Of a DNA stretch of 64,000 bases, positions 21,925 to 33,619 are shown in pieces. Source of the stretch: Antedon mediterranea (taxonomy: Eukaryota > Echinodermata > Crinoidea > Comatulida > Antedonidae); assembly GCF_964355755.1 (NCBI RefSeq), contig NC_092680.1:11201001-11265000 (forward strand), written 5' to 3'. The position numbers and the translations under genes were made by a program. Position 1 is the stretch's first letter; each line of letters opens with the position of its first letter. Under the pieces are notes generated by a model. That model made no database searches and had not been told where the DNA came from. It saw only the letters and a program-made list of their open reading frames with translations.

Positions 21925-24733
21925 TTGTGCACTTTAATGATTTGTGTGAAAAGTTTTACGAAATGCTCAAAATGGTCTAAAACGGTTTCTAATGTGATTT
22001 TAAGCACTTTGATGTTTTTGTGTAACCAAGTTTTTTCGAAAATCACAAAATGGTCTAAAACGTCTCCAAATGCGATTTCAAGCTTTTCTAAGCACTTTGG
22101 TGTTTTTATGTTAACAAGTTTTTTCGAAAATCACAAAATGGTCTAAAACGTCTCCAAATGCGATTTGAGGATATTCTGAGCACTTTGGTGTTTTTATGTT
22201 ATAAAGTTTTTTCGAAAATCACAAAATGGTCTAAAACGTCTCCAAATGCGACTTGAAGCTATTCTGTACACTTTGATGTTTTGTGTGAAAAAGTTTTGTC
22301 GAAATGCTCAAAATGGTCTAAAACGTTTTTAAAACGATATTAAGCTATTTTGTGCTCTTTGATGTTTTTGTGTAACCAAGTTTCATCGAAATCAACAAAA
22401 TGGTCTAATACGTCTCCAAATGCGATTTGAAGTTTTTCCAAGCACTTTGCTGTTTTTATGTTAACAAGTTTTTTCGAAAATCACAAAATGGTCTAAAACG
22501 TCTTCAAATGCGATTTGAAGCTATTCTGTACACTTTGATGTTTTGTGTGAAAAAGTTTTGTCGAAATGCTCAAAATGGTCTAAAACGTTTTTAAATACGA
22601 TATAAAGCTATTTTGTGATCTTTGATGTTTTTGTGTGAAAAGTTTTATCGAAATGCTCAAAATGGTCTAAAACGGTTTCTAATGCGATTTGAAGCTATTC
22701 TGTACCCTTTGAAGTTTTTTGTGAAAAAGTTTTCTCGAAATGCTCAAAATGGTCTAAAAAGTTTTTATATACCATATTAAGCTATTTTGTGCACTTTGAT
22801 GTTTTTTGTGAAAAGTTTTATCGAAATGCTCAAAATGGTCTAAAACGGTTTCTATTGGGATTTTAAGCACTTTGATGATTTTGTGTAACCAAGTTTCATC
22901 GAAATGTACAAAATGGTCTAAAACGTCTCCAAATGCGATTTGAAGCTATTCTAAGTACTTTTGTGTTTTTATGTTAACAAGTTTTTTCGAAAATCACAAA
23001 ATGGTCTAAAACGTCTTCAAATGCGATTTGAAGCTATTCTGTAACACTTTTATGTTTTGTGTGAAAAAGTTTTGTCGAAATTCTCAAAATGGTCTAAAAC
23101 GTTTTTAAATACGATATTAAGCTGTTTTGTGCACTTTGATGATTTGTGTGAAAAGTTTTAACGAAATGCTCAAAATGGTCAAAAACGGTTTCTAATGTGA
23201 TTTTAAGCACTTTGATGTTTTTGTGTAACCAAGTTTTTTCAAAAATCACAAAATGGTCTAAAACGTCTCCAAATGCGATTTGAAGCTTTTCTAAGCACTT
23301 TGGTGTTTTTATGTTAACAAGTTTTTTCGAAAATCACAAAATGGTCTAAAACGTCTCCAAATGCGATTTGAAGATATTCTGAGCACTTTGGTTTTTTTAT
23401 GTTAAAAAGTTTTTTCGAAAATCACAAAATAGTCTAAAACGTCTCCAAATGCGATTTGAAGCTATTCTGTACACTTTGATGTTTTGTGTGAAAAAGTTTT
23501 GTCGAAATGCTCAAAATGGTCTAAAACGTTTTTAAAATGATATTAAGCTATTTTGTGCTCTTTGATGTTTTTGTGTAACCAAGTTTCATCGAAAATCACA
23601 AAAAGGTCTAAAACGTCTCAAAATGCGATTTGAAGCTTTTCTAAGCACTTTGGTGTTTTTATGTTAACAAGTTTTTTCGAAAATCACGAAATGGTCTAAA
23701 ATGTCTCCAAATGCGATTTGAAGATATTCTGAGCACTTTGGTGTTTTTATGTTAAAAAGTTTTATCGAAAATCACAAAATGGTCTAAAACGTCTCCAAAT
23801 GCGATTTGAAGCTCTTCTGTACACTTTGATGTTTTGTGTGAAAAAGTTTTGTCGAAATGCTCAAAATGGTCTAAAACGTTTTTAAATACGATATTAAGCT
23901 GTTTTGTGCACTTTGATGATTTGTGTGAAAAGTTTTAACGAAATGCTCAAAATGGTCTAAAACGGTTTCTAATGTGATTTTAAGCACTTTGATGTTTTTG
24001 TGTAACCAAGTTTTATCGAAAATCACAAAATAGTCTAAAACGTCTCCAAATGCGATTTGAAGCTTTTCTAAGCACTTTGGTGTTTTTATGTTAACAAGTT
24101 TTTTCGAAAATCACAAAATGGTCTAAAACGACTCCAAATGCGATTTGAAGCTATTCTGTACACTTTGATGTTTTGTGTGAAAAAGTTTTGTCGAAATGCT
24201 CAAAATGGTCTAAAACATTTTTAAATACGATATTAAGCTATTTTGTGATCTTTGATGTTTTTGTGTGAAAAGTTTTATCCAAATGCTCAAAATGGTCTAA
24301 AACGGTTTCTATTGTGATTTTAAGCACTTTGATGATTTTGTGTAACCAAGTTTCATCGAAATGTACAAAATGGTCTAAAACGTCTCCAAATGCGATTTGA
24401 AGCTATTCTAAGTACTTTTGTGTTTTTATGTTAACAAGTTTTTTCGAAAATCACAAAATGGTCTAAAACGTCTTCAAATGCGATTTGAAGCTATTCTGTA
24501 CACTTTGATGTTTTGTGTGAAAAAGTTTTGTCAAAATGCTCAAAATGGTCTAAAACGTTTTTAAAACGATATTTAGCTATTTTGTGCTCTTTGATGTTTT
24601 TGTGTAACCAAGTTTCATCGAAATACACAACATGGTCTAAAACGTCTCCAAATGCGATTTGAAGCTTTTCTAAGCACTTTGGTGTTTTTATGTTAACAAG
24701 TTTTTTCGAAAATCACAAAATGGTCTAAAACGT
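21925..24733. repeat. Mid-level segment (L1, second) up to the S/L divergence point
   Basis: Follows 8785-11593 at offset 13,140 with the same marker variants (cacaaaaaggtc, aaacgactcc, gatatttagc, cacaacatgg). It differs by a private 'gaaatacacaac' near 24621 and the L-diagnostic C at 22252. At about 24,734 it stops following S1: S1 has 'gtcttcaaatg...ctgtacac' and L1 has 'gtctccaaatg...ctaagtac'. Confidence 0.8.
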
Positions 24734-24911
24734 CTCCAAATGCGATTTGAAGCTATTCTAAGTACTTTTGTGTTTTTATGTTAACAAGTTTTTTCGAAAA
24801 TCACAAAATGGTCTAAAACGTCTCCAAATGCGATTTAAAGCTCTTCTGTACACTTTGATGTTTTGTGTGAAAAAGTTTTGTCGAAATGCTCAAAATGGTC
24901 TAAAACGTTTT

Positions 24912-25417
24912 CAAATACGATATTAAGCTGTTTTGTGCACTTTGATGATTTGTGTGAAAAGTTTTAACGAAATGCTCAAAATGGTCTAAAACGGTTTCTA
25001 ATGTGATTTTAAGCACTTTGGTGTTTTTATGTTAACAAGTTTTTTTCGAAAATCACAAAATGGTCTAAAACGTCTCCAAATGCGATTTGAGGATATTCTG
25101 AGAACTTTGGTGTTTTTTTGTGAAAAAGTTTTGTCGAAATGCTCAAAATGGTCTAAAACGTTTTCAAATACGATATTAAGCTGTTTTGTGCACTTTGATG
25201 ATTTGTGTGAAAAGTTTTAACGAAATGCTCAAAATGGTCTAAAACGGTTTCTAATGTGATTTTAAGCACTTTGGTGTTTTTATGTTAACAAGTTTTTTCG
25301 AAAATCACAAAATGGTCTAAAACGTCTCCAAATGCGATTTGAGGATATTCTGAGAACTTTGGTGTTTTTTTGTTAAAAAGTTTTTTCGAAAATCACAAAA
25401 TGGTCTAAAACGTCTCC
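24912..25417. repeat. 253-bp three-monomer tandem duplication unique to L1
   Basis: The marker 'gttttcaaatacg' (C replacing T) lies at 24912 and again at 25165, 253 bases apart, which equals 88 + 87 + 78 bases, that is three whole monomers. The joint is a hybrid monomer around 25,110-25,130: its left part reads 'gagaactttggtgtttttttgt' style A2 sequence and its right part reads 'gaaaaagttttgtcg' of A4 type. The unjoined A2 form is seen at about 25,355-25,385. L2 has no such joint. Confidence 0.82.
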
Positions 25418-27416
25418 AAATGCGATTTGAAGCTATTCTGTACACTTTGATGTTTTGTGTGAAAAAGTTTTGTCGAAATGCTCAAAATGGTCTAAAACGT
25501 TTTTAAATACGATATTAAGCTATTTTGTGATCTTTGATGTTTTTGTGTGAAAAGTTTTATCGAAATGCTCAAAATGGTCTAAAACGTTTTTAAAACGATA
25601 TTAAGCTATTTTGTGCTCTTTGATGTTTTTGTGTAACCAAGTTTCATCGAAAATCACAAAATGGTCTAAAACGTCGCCAAATGCGATTTGAAGCTTTTCT
25701 AAGCACTTTGGTGTTTTTATGTTAACAAGTTTTTTCGAAAATCACAAAATGGTCTAAAACGTCTCCAAATGCAATTTGAAGATATTCTGAGCTCTTTGGT
25801 GTTTTTATGTTAAAAAGTTTTTTCGAAAATCACAAAATAGTCTAAAACGTCTCCAAATGCGATTTGAAGCTATTCTGTACACTTTGATGTTTTGTGTGAA
25901 AAAGTTTTGTCGAAATGCTCAAAATGGTCTAAAACGTTTTTAAAACGATATTAAGCTATTTTGTGCTCTTTGATGTTTTTGTGTAACCAAGTTTCATCGA
26001 AAATCACAAAATGGTCTAAAACGTCTCAAAATGCGATTTGAAGCTTTTCTAAGCACTTTGGTGTTTTTATGTTAACAAGTTTTTTCGAAAATCACGAAAT
26101 GGTCTAAAATGTCTCCAAATGCGATTTGAAGATATTCTGAGCACTTTGGGGTTTTTATGTTAAAAAGTTTTTTCGAAAATCACAAAATGGTCTAAAACGT
26201 CTCCAAATGCGATTTGAAGCTCTTCTGTACACTTTGATGTTTTGTGTGAAAAAGTTTTGTCGAAATGCTCAAAATGGTCTAAAACGTTTTCAAATACGAT
26301 ATTAAGCTGTTTTGTGCACTTTGATGATTTGTGTGAAAAGTTTTAACGAAATGCTCAAAATGGTCTAAAACGGTTTCTAATGTGATTTTAAGCACTTTGG
26401 TGTTTTTATGTTAACAAGTTTTTTCGAAAATCACAAAATGGTCTAAAACGTCTCCAAATGCGATTTGAGGATATTCTGAGAACTTTGGTGTTTTTTTGTT
26501 AAAAAGTTTTTTCGAAAATCACAAAATGGTCTAAAACGTCTCCAAATGCGATTTGAAGCTATTCTGTACACTTTGATGTTTTGTGTGAAAAAGTTTTGTC
26601 GAAATGCTCAAAATGGTCTAAAACGTTTTTAAATACGATATTAAGCTATTTTGTGATCTTTGATGTTTTTGTGTGAAAAGTTTTATCGAAATGCTCAAAA
26701 TGGTCTAAAACGTTTTTAAAACGATATTAAGCTATTTTGTGCTCTTTGATGTTTTTGTGTAACCAAGTTTCATCGAAAATCACAAAATGGTCTAAAACGT
26801 CGCCAAATGCGATTTGAAGCTTTTCTAAGCACTTTGGTGTTTTTATGTTAACAAGTTTTTTCGAAAATCACAAAATGGTCTAAAACGTCTCCAAATGCAA
26901 TTTGAAGATATTCTGAGCTCTTTGGTGTTTTTATGTTAAAAAGTTTTTTCGAAAATCACAAAATAGTCTAAAACGTCTCCAAATGCGATTTGAAGCTATT
27001 CTGTACACTTTGATGTTTTGTGTGAAAAAGTTTTGTCGAAATGCTCAAAATGGTCTAAAACGTTTTTAAAACGATATTAAGCTATTTTGTGCTCTTTGAT
27101 GTTTTTGTGTAACCAAGTTTCATCGAAAATCACAAAATGGTCTAAAACGTCTCAAAATGCGATTTGAAGCTTTTCTAAGCACTTTGGTGTTTTTATGTTA
27201 ACAAGTTTTTTCGAAAATCACGAAATGGTCTAAAATGTCTCCAAATGCGATTTGAAGATATTCTGAGCACTTTGGGGTTTTTATGTTAAAAAGTTTTTTC
27301 GAAAATCACAAAATGGTCTAAAACGTCTCCAAATGCGATTTGAAGCTCTTCTGTACACTTTGATGTTTTGTGTGAAAAAGTTTTGTCGAAATGCTCAAAA
27401 TGGTCTAAAACGTTTT
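25165..27416. repeat. Two tandem 1,126-bp units in the L1 tail
   Basis: Markers repeat exactly 1,126 bases apart: 'gttttcaaatacg' C at 25165 and 26291, 'cgtcgccaaatg' at 25675 and 26801, 'gcactttgggg' at 26141 and 27267. The rare 'gcaatttgaagatattctg' and 'gagctctttgg' variants are also in both. Each unit is about 13 monomers. The units look nearly identical, so the duplication is recent. At 27417 the next monomer reads 'gtttttaaatacg', ending the run. Confidence 0.9.
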
Positions 27417-29443
27417 TAAATACGATATTAAGCTGTTTTGTGCACTTTGATGATTTGTGTGAAAAGTTTTAACGAAATGCTCAAAATGGTCTAAAACGGT
27501 TTCTAATGTGATTTTAAGCACTTTGATGTTTTTGTGTAACCAAGTTTTTTCGAAAATCACAAAATAGTCTAAAACGTCTCCAAATGCGATTTGAAGCTTT
27601 TCTAAGCACTTTGGTGTTTTTATGTTAACAAGTTTTTTCGAAAATCACAAAATGGTCTAAAACGTCTCCAAATGCGATTTGAGGATATTCTGAGCACTTT
27701 GGTGTTTTTTTGTTAAAAAGTTTGTTCGAAAATCACAAAATGGTCTAAAACGTCTCCAAATGCGATTTGAAGCTATTCTGTACACTTTGATGTTTTGTGT
27801 GAAAAAGTTTTGTCGAAATGCTCAAAATGGTCTAAAACGTTTTTAAATACGATATTAAGCTATTTTGTGATCTTTGATGTTTTTGTGTGAAAAGTTTTAT
27901 CGAAATGCTCAAAATGGTCTAAAACGGTTTCTATTGTGATTTTAAGCACTTTGATGATTTTGTGTAACCAAGTTTCATCGAAATGTACAAAATGGTCTAA
28001 AACGTCTCCAAATGCGATTTGAAGCTATTCTAAGTACTTTTGTGTTTTTATGTTAACAAGTTTTTTCGAAAATCACAAAATCGTCTAAAACGTCTTCAAA
28101 TGCGATTTGAAGCTATTCTGTACATTTTGATGTTTTGTGTGAAAAAGTTTTGTCAAAATGCTCAAAATGGTCTAAAACGTTTTTAAAACGATATTAAGCT
28201 ATTTTGTGCTTTTTGATGTTTTTGTGTAACCAAGTTTCATCGAAAATCACAAAATGGTCTAAAACGTCTCCAAATGCGATTTGAAGCTTTTCTAAGCACT
28301 TTGGTGTTTTTATGTTAACAAGTTTTTTCGAAAATCACAAAATGGTCTAAAACGTCTCCAAATGCAATTTGAAGCTCTTCTGTACACTTTGATGTTTTGT
28401 TTGAAAAAGTTTTGTCGAAATTCTCAAAATGGTCTAAAACGTTTTTAAATACGATATTAAGCTGTTTTGTGCACTTTGACGATTTGTGTGAAAAGTTTTA
28501 ACGAAATGCTCAAAATGGTCTAAAACGGTTTCTAATGTGATTTTAAGCACTTTGATGTTTTTGTGTAACCAAGTTTTATCGAAAATCACAAAATAGTCTA
28601 AAACGTCTCCAAATGCGATTTGAAGCTTTTCTAAGCACTTTGGTGTTTTTATGTTAACAAGTTTTTTCGAAAATCACAAAATGGTCTAAAACGTCTCCAA
28701 ATGCGATTTGAAGCTATTCTAAGTACTTTTGTGTTTTTATGTTAACAAGTTTTTTCGAAAATCACAAAATGGTCTAAAACGTCTTCAAATGCGATTTGAA
28801 GCTATTCTGTACACTTTGATGTTTTGTGTGAAAAAGTTTTGTCAAAATGCTCAAAATGGTCTAAAACGTTTTTAAAACGATATTAAGCTATTTTGTGCTC
28901 TTTGATGTTTTTGTGTAACCAAGTTTCATCGAAAATCACAAAATGGTCTAAAACGTCTCCAAATGCGATTTGAAGCTTTTCTAAGCACTTTGGTGTTTTT
29001 ATGTTAACAAGTTTTTTCGAAAATCACAAAATGGTCTAAATCGTCTCCAAATGCGATTTGAAGCTCTTCTGTACACTTTGATGTTTTGTTTGAAAAAGTT
29101 TTGTCGAAATTCTCAAAATGGTCTAAAACGTTTTTAAATACGATATTAAGCTGTTTTGTGCACTTTGATGATTTGTGTGAAAAGTTTTAACGAAATGCTC
29201 AAAATGGTCTAAAACGGTTTCTAATGTGATTTTAAGCACTTTGATGTTTTTGTGTAACCAAGTTTTTTCGAAAATCACAAAATAGTCTAAAACGTCTCCA
29301 AATGCGATTTGAAGCTTTTCTAAGCACTTTGGTGTTTTTATGTTAACAAGTTTTTTCGAAAATCACAAAATGGTCGAAAACGTCTCAAAATGCGATTTGA
29401 GGATATTCTGAGCACTTTGGTGTTTTTATGTTAAAAAGTTTTT
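27417..29443. repeat. L-tail connecting segment into block S2
   Basis: Satellite with its own marker variants: 'aagtttgttcg' near 27720, 'aaatcgtctaaaacg' near 28079, 'gtacattttg' near 28122, 'tttgacgatttg' with C at 28480, 'ctaaatcgtctcc' near 29039 and 'ggtcgaaaacg' near 29373. All recur after L2 at offset 29,743. Around 29.3-29.45 kb it becomes the same as the S1 head, so it stands in place of the first ~1 kb of an h1-type head. Confidence 0.8.
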
Positions 29444-32400
29444 TCGAAAATCACAAAATAGTCTAAAACGTCTCCAAATGCGATTTGAAGCTATTCTGTA
29501 CACTTTGATGTTTTGTGTGAAAAAGTTTTGTCGAAATGCTCAAAATGGTCTAAAACGTTTTTAAAACGATATTAAGCTATTTTGTGCTCTTTGATGTTTT
29601 TGTGTAACCAAGTTTCATCGAAAATCACAAAATGGTCTAAAACGTCTCAAAATGCGATTTGAAGCTTTTCTAAGCACTTTGGTGTTTTTATGTTAACAAG
29701 TTTTTTCGAAAATCACGAAATGGTCTAAAATGTCTCCAAATGCGATTTGAAGATATTCTGAGCACTTTGGTGTTTTTATGTTAAAAAGTTTTTTCGAAAA
29801 TCACAAAATGGTCTAAAACGTCTCCAAATGCGATTTGAAGCTCTTCTGTACAATTTGATGTTTTGTGTGAAAAAGTTTTGTCGAAATGCTCAAAATGGTC
29901 TAAAACGTTTTTAAATACGATATTAAGCTGTTTTGTGCACTTTGATGATTTGTGTGAAAAGTTTTAACGAAATGCTCAAAATGGTCTAAAACGGTTTCTA
30001 ATGTGATTTTAAGCACTTTGATGTTTTTGTGTAACCAAGTTTTATCGAAAATCACAAAATAGTCTAAAACGTCTCCAAATGCGATTTGAAGCTTTTCTAA
30101 GCACTTTGGTGTTTTTATGTTAACAAGTTTTTTCGAAAATCACAAAATGGTCTAAAACGTCTCCAAATGCGATTTGAGGATATTCTGAGCACTTTGGTGT
30201 TTTTTTGTTAAAAAGTTTTTTCGAAAATCACAAAATGGTCTAAAACGTCTCCAAATGCGATTTGAAGCTATTCTGTACACTTTGATGTTTTGTGTGAAAA
30301 AGTTTTGTCGAAATGCTCAAAATGGTCTAAAACATTTTTAAATACGATATTAAGCTATTTTGTGATCTTTGATGTTTTTGTGTGAAAAGTTTTATCGAAA
30401 TGCTCAAAATGGTCTAAAACGGTTTCTATTGTGATTTTAAGCACTTTGATGATTTTGTGTAACCAAGTTTCATCGAAATGTACAAAATGGTCTAAAACGT
30501 CTCCAAATGCGATTTGAAGCTATTCTAAGTACTTTTGTGTTTTTATGTTAACAAGTTTTTTCGAAAATCACAAAATGGTCTAAAACGTCTTCAAATGCGA
30601 TTTGAAGCTATTCTGTACACTTTGATGTTTTGTGTGAAAAAGTTTTGTCAAAATGCTCAAAATGGTCTAAAACGTTTTTAAAACGATATTAAGCTATTTT
30701 GTGCTCTTTGATGTTTTTGTGTAACCAAGTTTCATCGAAAATCACAACATGGTCTAAAACGTCTCCAAATGCGATTTGAAGCTTTTCTAAGCACTTTGGT
30801 GTTTTTATGTTAACAAGTTTTTTCGAAAATCACAAAATGGTCTAAAACGTCTCCAAATGCGATTTGAAGCTCTTCTGTACACTTTGATGTTTTGTTTGAA
30901 AAAGTTTTGTCGAAATTCTCAAAATGGTCTAAAACGTTTTTAAATACGATATTAAGCTGTTTTGTGCACTTTGATGATTTGTGTGAAAAGTTTTAACGAA
31001 ATGCTCAAAATGGTCTAAAACGGTTTCTAATGTGATTTTAAGCACTTTGATGTTTTTGTGTAACCAAGTTTTTTCGAAAATCACAAAATAGTCTAAAACG
31101 TCTCCAAATGCGATTTGAAGCTATTCTGTACACTTTTATGTTTTGTGTGAAAAAGTTTTGTCGAAATGCTCAAAATGGTCTAAAACGTTTTAATATACCA
31201 TATTAAGCTATTTTGTGCACTTTGATGTTTTTTGTGAAAAGTTTTATCGAAATCCTCAAAATGGTCTAAAACGGTTTCTATTGTGATTTTAAGCACTTTG
31301 ATGATTTTGTGTAACCAAGTTTCATCGAAATGTACAAAATGGTCTAAAACGTCTCCAAATGCGATTTGAAGCTATTCTAAGTACTTTTGTGTTTTTATGT
31401 TAACAAGTTTTTTTTTAAATCACAAAATGGTCTAAAACGTCTTCAAATGCGATTTGAAGCTATTCTGTACACTTTGATGTTTTGTGTGAAAAAGTTTTGT
31501 CGAAATGCTCAAAATGGTCTAAAACGTTTTTAAATACGATATTAAGCTATTTTGTGATCTTTGATGTTTTTGTGTGAAAAGTTTTATCGAAATGCTCAAA
31601 ATGGTCTAAAACGGTTTCTATTGTGATTTTAAGCACTTTGATGATTTTGTGTAACCAAGTTTCATCGAAATGTACAAAATGGTCTAAAACGTCTCCAAAT
31701 GCGATTTGAAGCTATTCGAAGTACTTTTGTGTTTTTATGTTAACAAGTTTTTTCGAAAATCACAAAATGGTCTAAAACGTCTTCAAATGCGATTTGAAGC
31801 TATTCTGTACACTTTGATGTTTTGTGTGAAAAAGTTTTGTCGAAATGCTCAAAATGGTCTAAAACGTTTTTAAATACGATATTAAGCTATTTTGTGCTCT
31901 TTGATGTTTTTGTGTAACCAAGTTTCATCGAAAATCACAAAATGGTCTAAAACGTCTTCAAATGCGATTTGAAGCTATTCTGTACACTTTGATGTTTTGT
32001 GTGAAAAAGTTTTGTCAAAATGCTCAAAATGGTCTAAAACGTTTTTAAAACGATATTAAGCTATTTTGTGCTCTTTGATGTTTTTGTGTAACCAAGTTTC
32101 ATCGAAAATCACAAAATGGTCTAAAACGTCTCCAAATGCGATTTGAAGCTTTTCTAAGCACTTTGGTGTTTTTATGTTAACAAGTTTTTTCGAAAATCAC
32201 GAAATGGTCTAAAATGTCTCCAAATGCGATTTGAAGATATTCTGAGCACTCAGATGTTTTTGTGTGAAAAGTTTTATCGAAATGCTCAAAATGGTCTAAA
32301 ACGGTTTCTAATGCGATTTGAAGCTATTCTGTACACTTTGAAGTTTTTTGTGAAAAAGTTTTCTCGAAATGCTCAAAATGGTCTAAAACGTTTTTATATA

Positions 32401-33619
32401 CCATATTAAGCTATTTTGTGCACTTTTATGTTTTGTGTGAAAAAGTTTTGTTGAAATTCTCAAAATGGTCTAAAACGTTTTTAAATACGATATTAAGCTG
32501 TTTTGTGCACTTTGATGATTTGTGTGAAAAGTTTTAACGAAATGCTCAAAATGGTCAAAAACGGTTTCTAATGTGATTTTAAGCACTTTGATGTTTTTGT
32601 GTAACCAAGTTTTTTCAAAAATCACAAAATGGTCTAAAACGTCTCCAAATGCGATTTGAAGCTTTTCTAAGCACTTTGGTGTTTTTATGTTAACAAGTTT
32701 TTTCGAAAATCACAAAATGGTCTAAAACGTCTCCAAATGCGATTTGAAGCTATTCTGTACACTTTGATGTTTTGTGTGAAAAAGTTTTGTCGAAATGCTC
32801 AAAATGGTCTAAAACATTTTTAAATACGATATTAAGCTATTTTGTGATCTTTGATGTTTTTGTGTGAAAAGTTTTATCGAAATGCTCAAAATGGTCTAAA
32901 ACGGTTTCTATTGTGATTTTAAGCACTTTGATGATTTTGTGTAACCAAGTTTCATCGAAATGTACAAAATGGTCTAAAACGTCTCCAAATGCGATTTGAA
33001 GCTATTCTAAGTACTTTTGTGTTTTTATGTTAACAAGTTTTTTCGAAAATCACAAAATGGTCTAAAACGTCTTCAAATGCGATTTGAAGCTATTCTGTAC
33101 ACTTTGATGTTTTGTGTGAAAAAGTTTTGTCAAAATGCTCAAAATGGTCTAAAACGTTTTTAAAACGATATTAAGCTATTTTGTGCTCTTTGATGTTTTT
33201 GTGTAACCAAGTTTCATCGAAAATCACAACATGGTATAAAACGTCTCCAAATGCGATTTGAAGCTTTTCTAAGCACTTTGGTGTTTTTATGTTAACAAGT
33301 TTTTTCGAAAATCACAAAATGGTCTAAAACGTCTCCAAATGCGATTTGAAGCTTTTCTAAGCACTTTGGTGTTTTTATGTTAACAAGTTTTTTCGAAAAT
33401 CTTGAAATGGTCTAAAATGTCTCCAAATGCGATTTGAAGATATTCTGAGCACTTTGGTGTTTTTATGTTAAAAAGTTTTTTCGAAAATCACAAAATGGTC
33501 TAAAACGTCTCCAAATGCGATTTGAAGCTCTTCTGTACACTTTGATGTTTTGTGTGAAAAAGATTTGTCGATATGCTCAAAATGGTCTAAAACGTTTTTA
33601 AATACGATATTAAGCTGTT

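Larger units (their letters stand above)
13317..28363. repeat. Long-type block L1 (15,047 bp)
   Basis: Head matches S1 at offset 13,316, changing to 13,228 after an 88-bp loss near 15.47 kb. Landmarks recur at 17089, 18485 and 21925. The body follows S1 to about 24,733, the equivalent of 11,593, then switches to an L-only tail with a 253-bp duplication and two 1,126-bp units. A second 88-bp loss lies near 19.87 kb. A diagnostic C at 22252 ('gcgacttgaagc', T in S blocks) is shared with L2 at 50791. Confidence 0.87.

Noticed and set aside
25029-25220. A 63-codon open frame seen once
   Set aside because: It is open only because it crosses the L1 253-bp duplication joint and a one-base T insertion; it is absent from L2 and is composed of monomer sequence.
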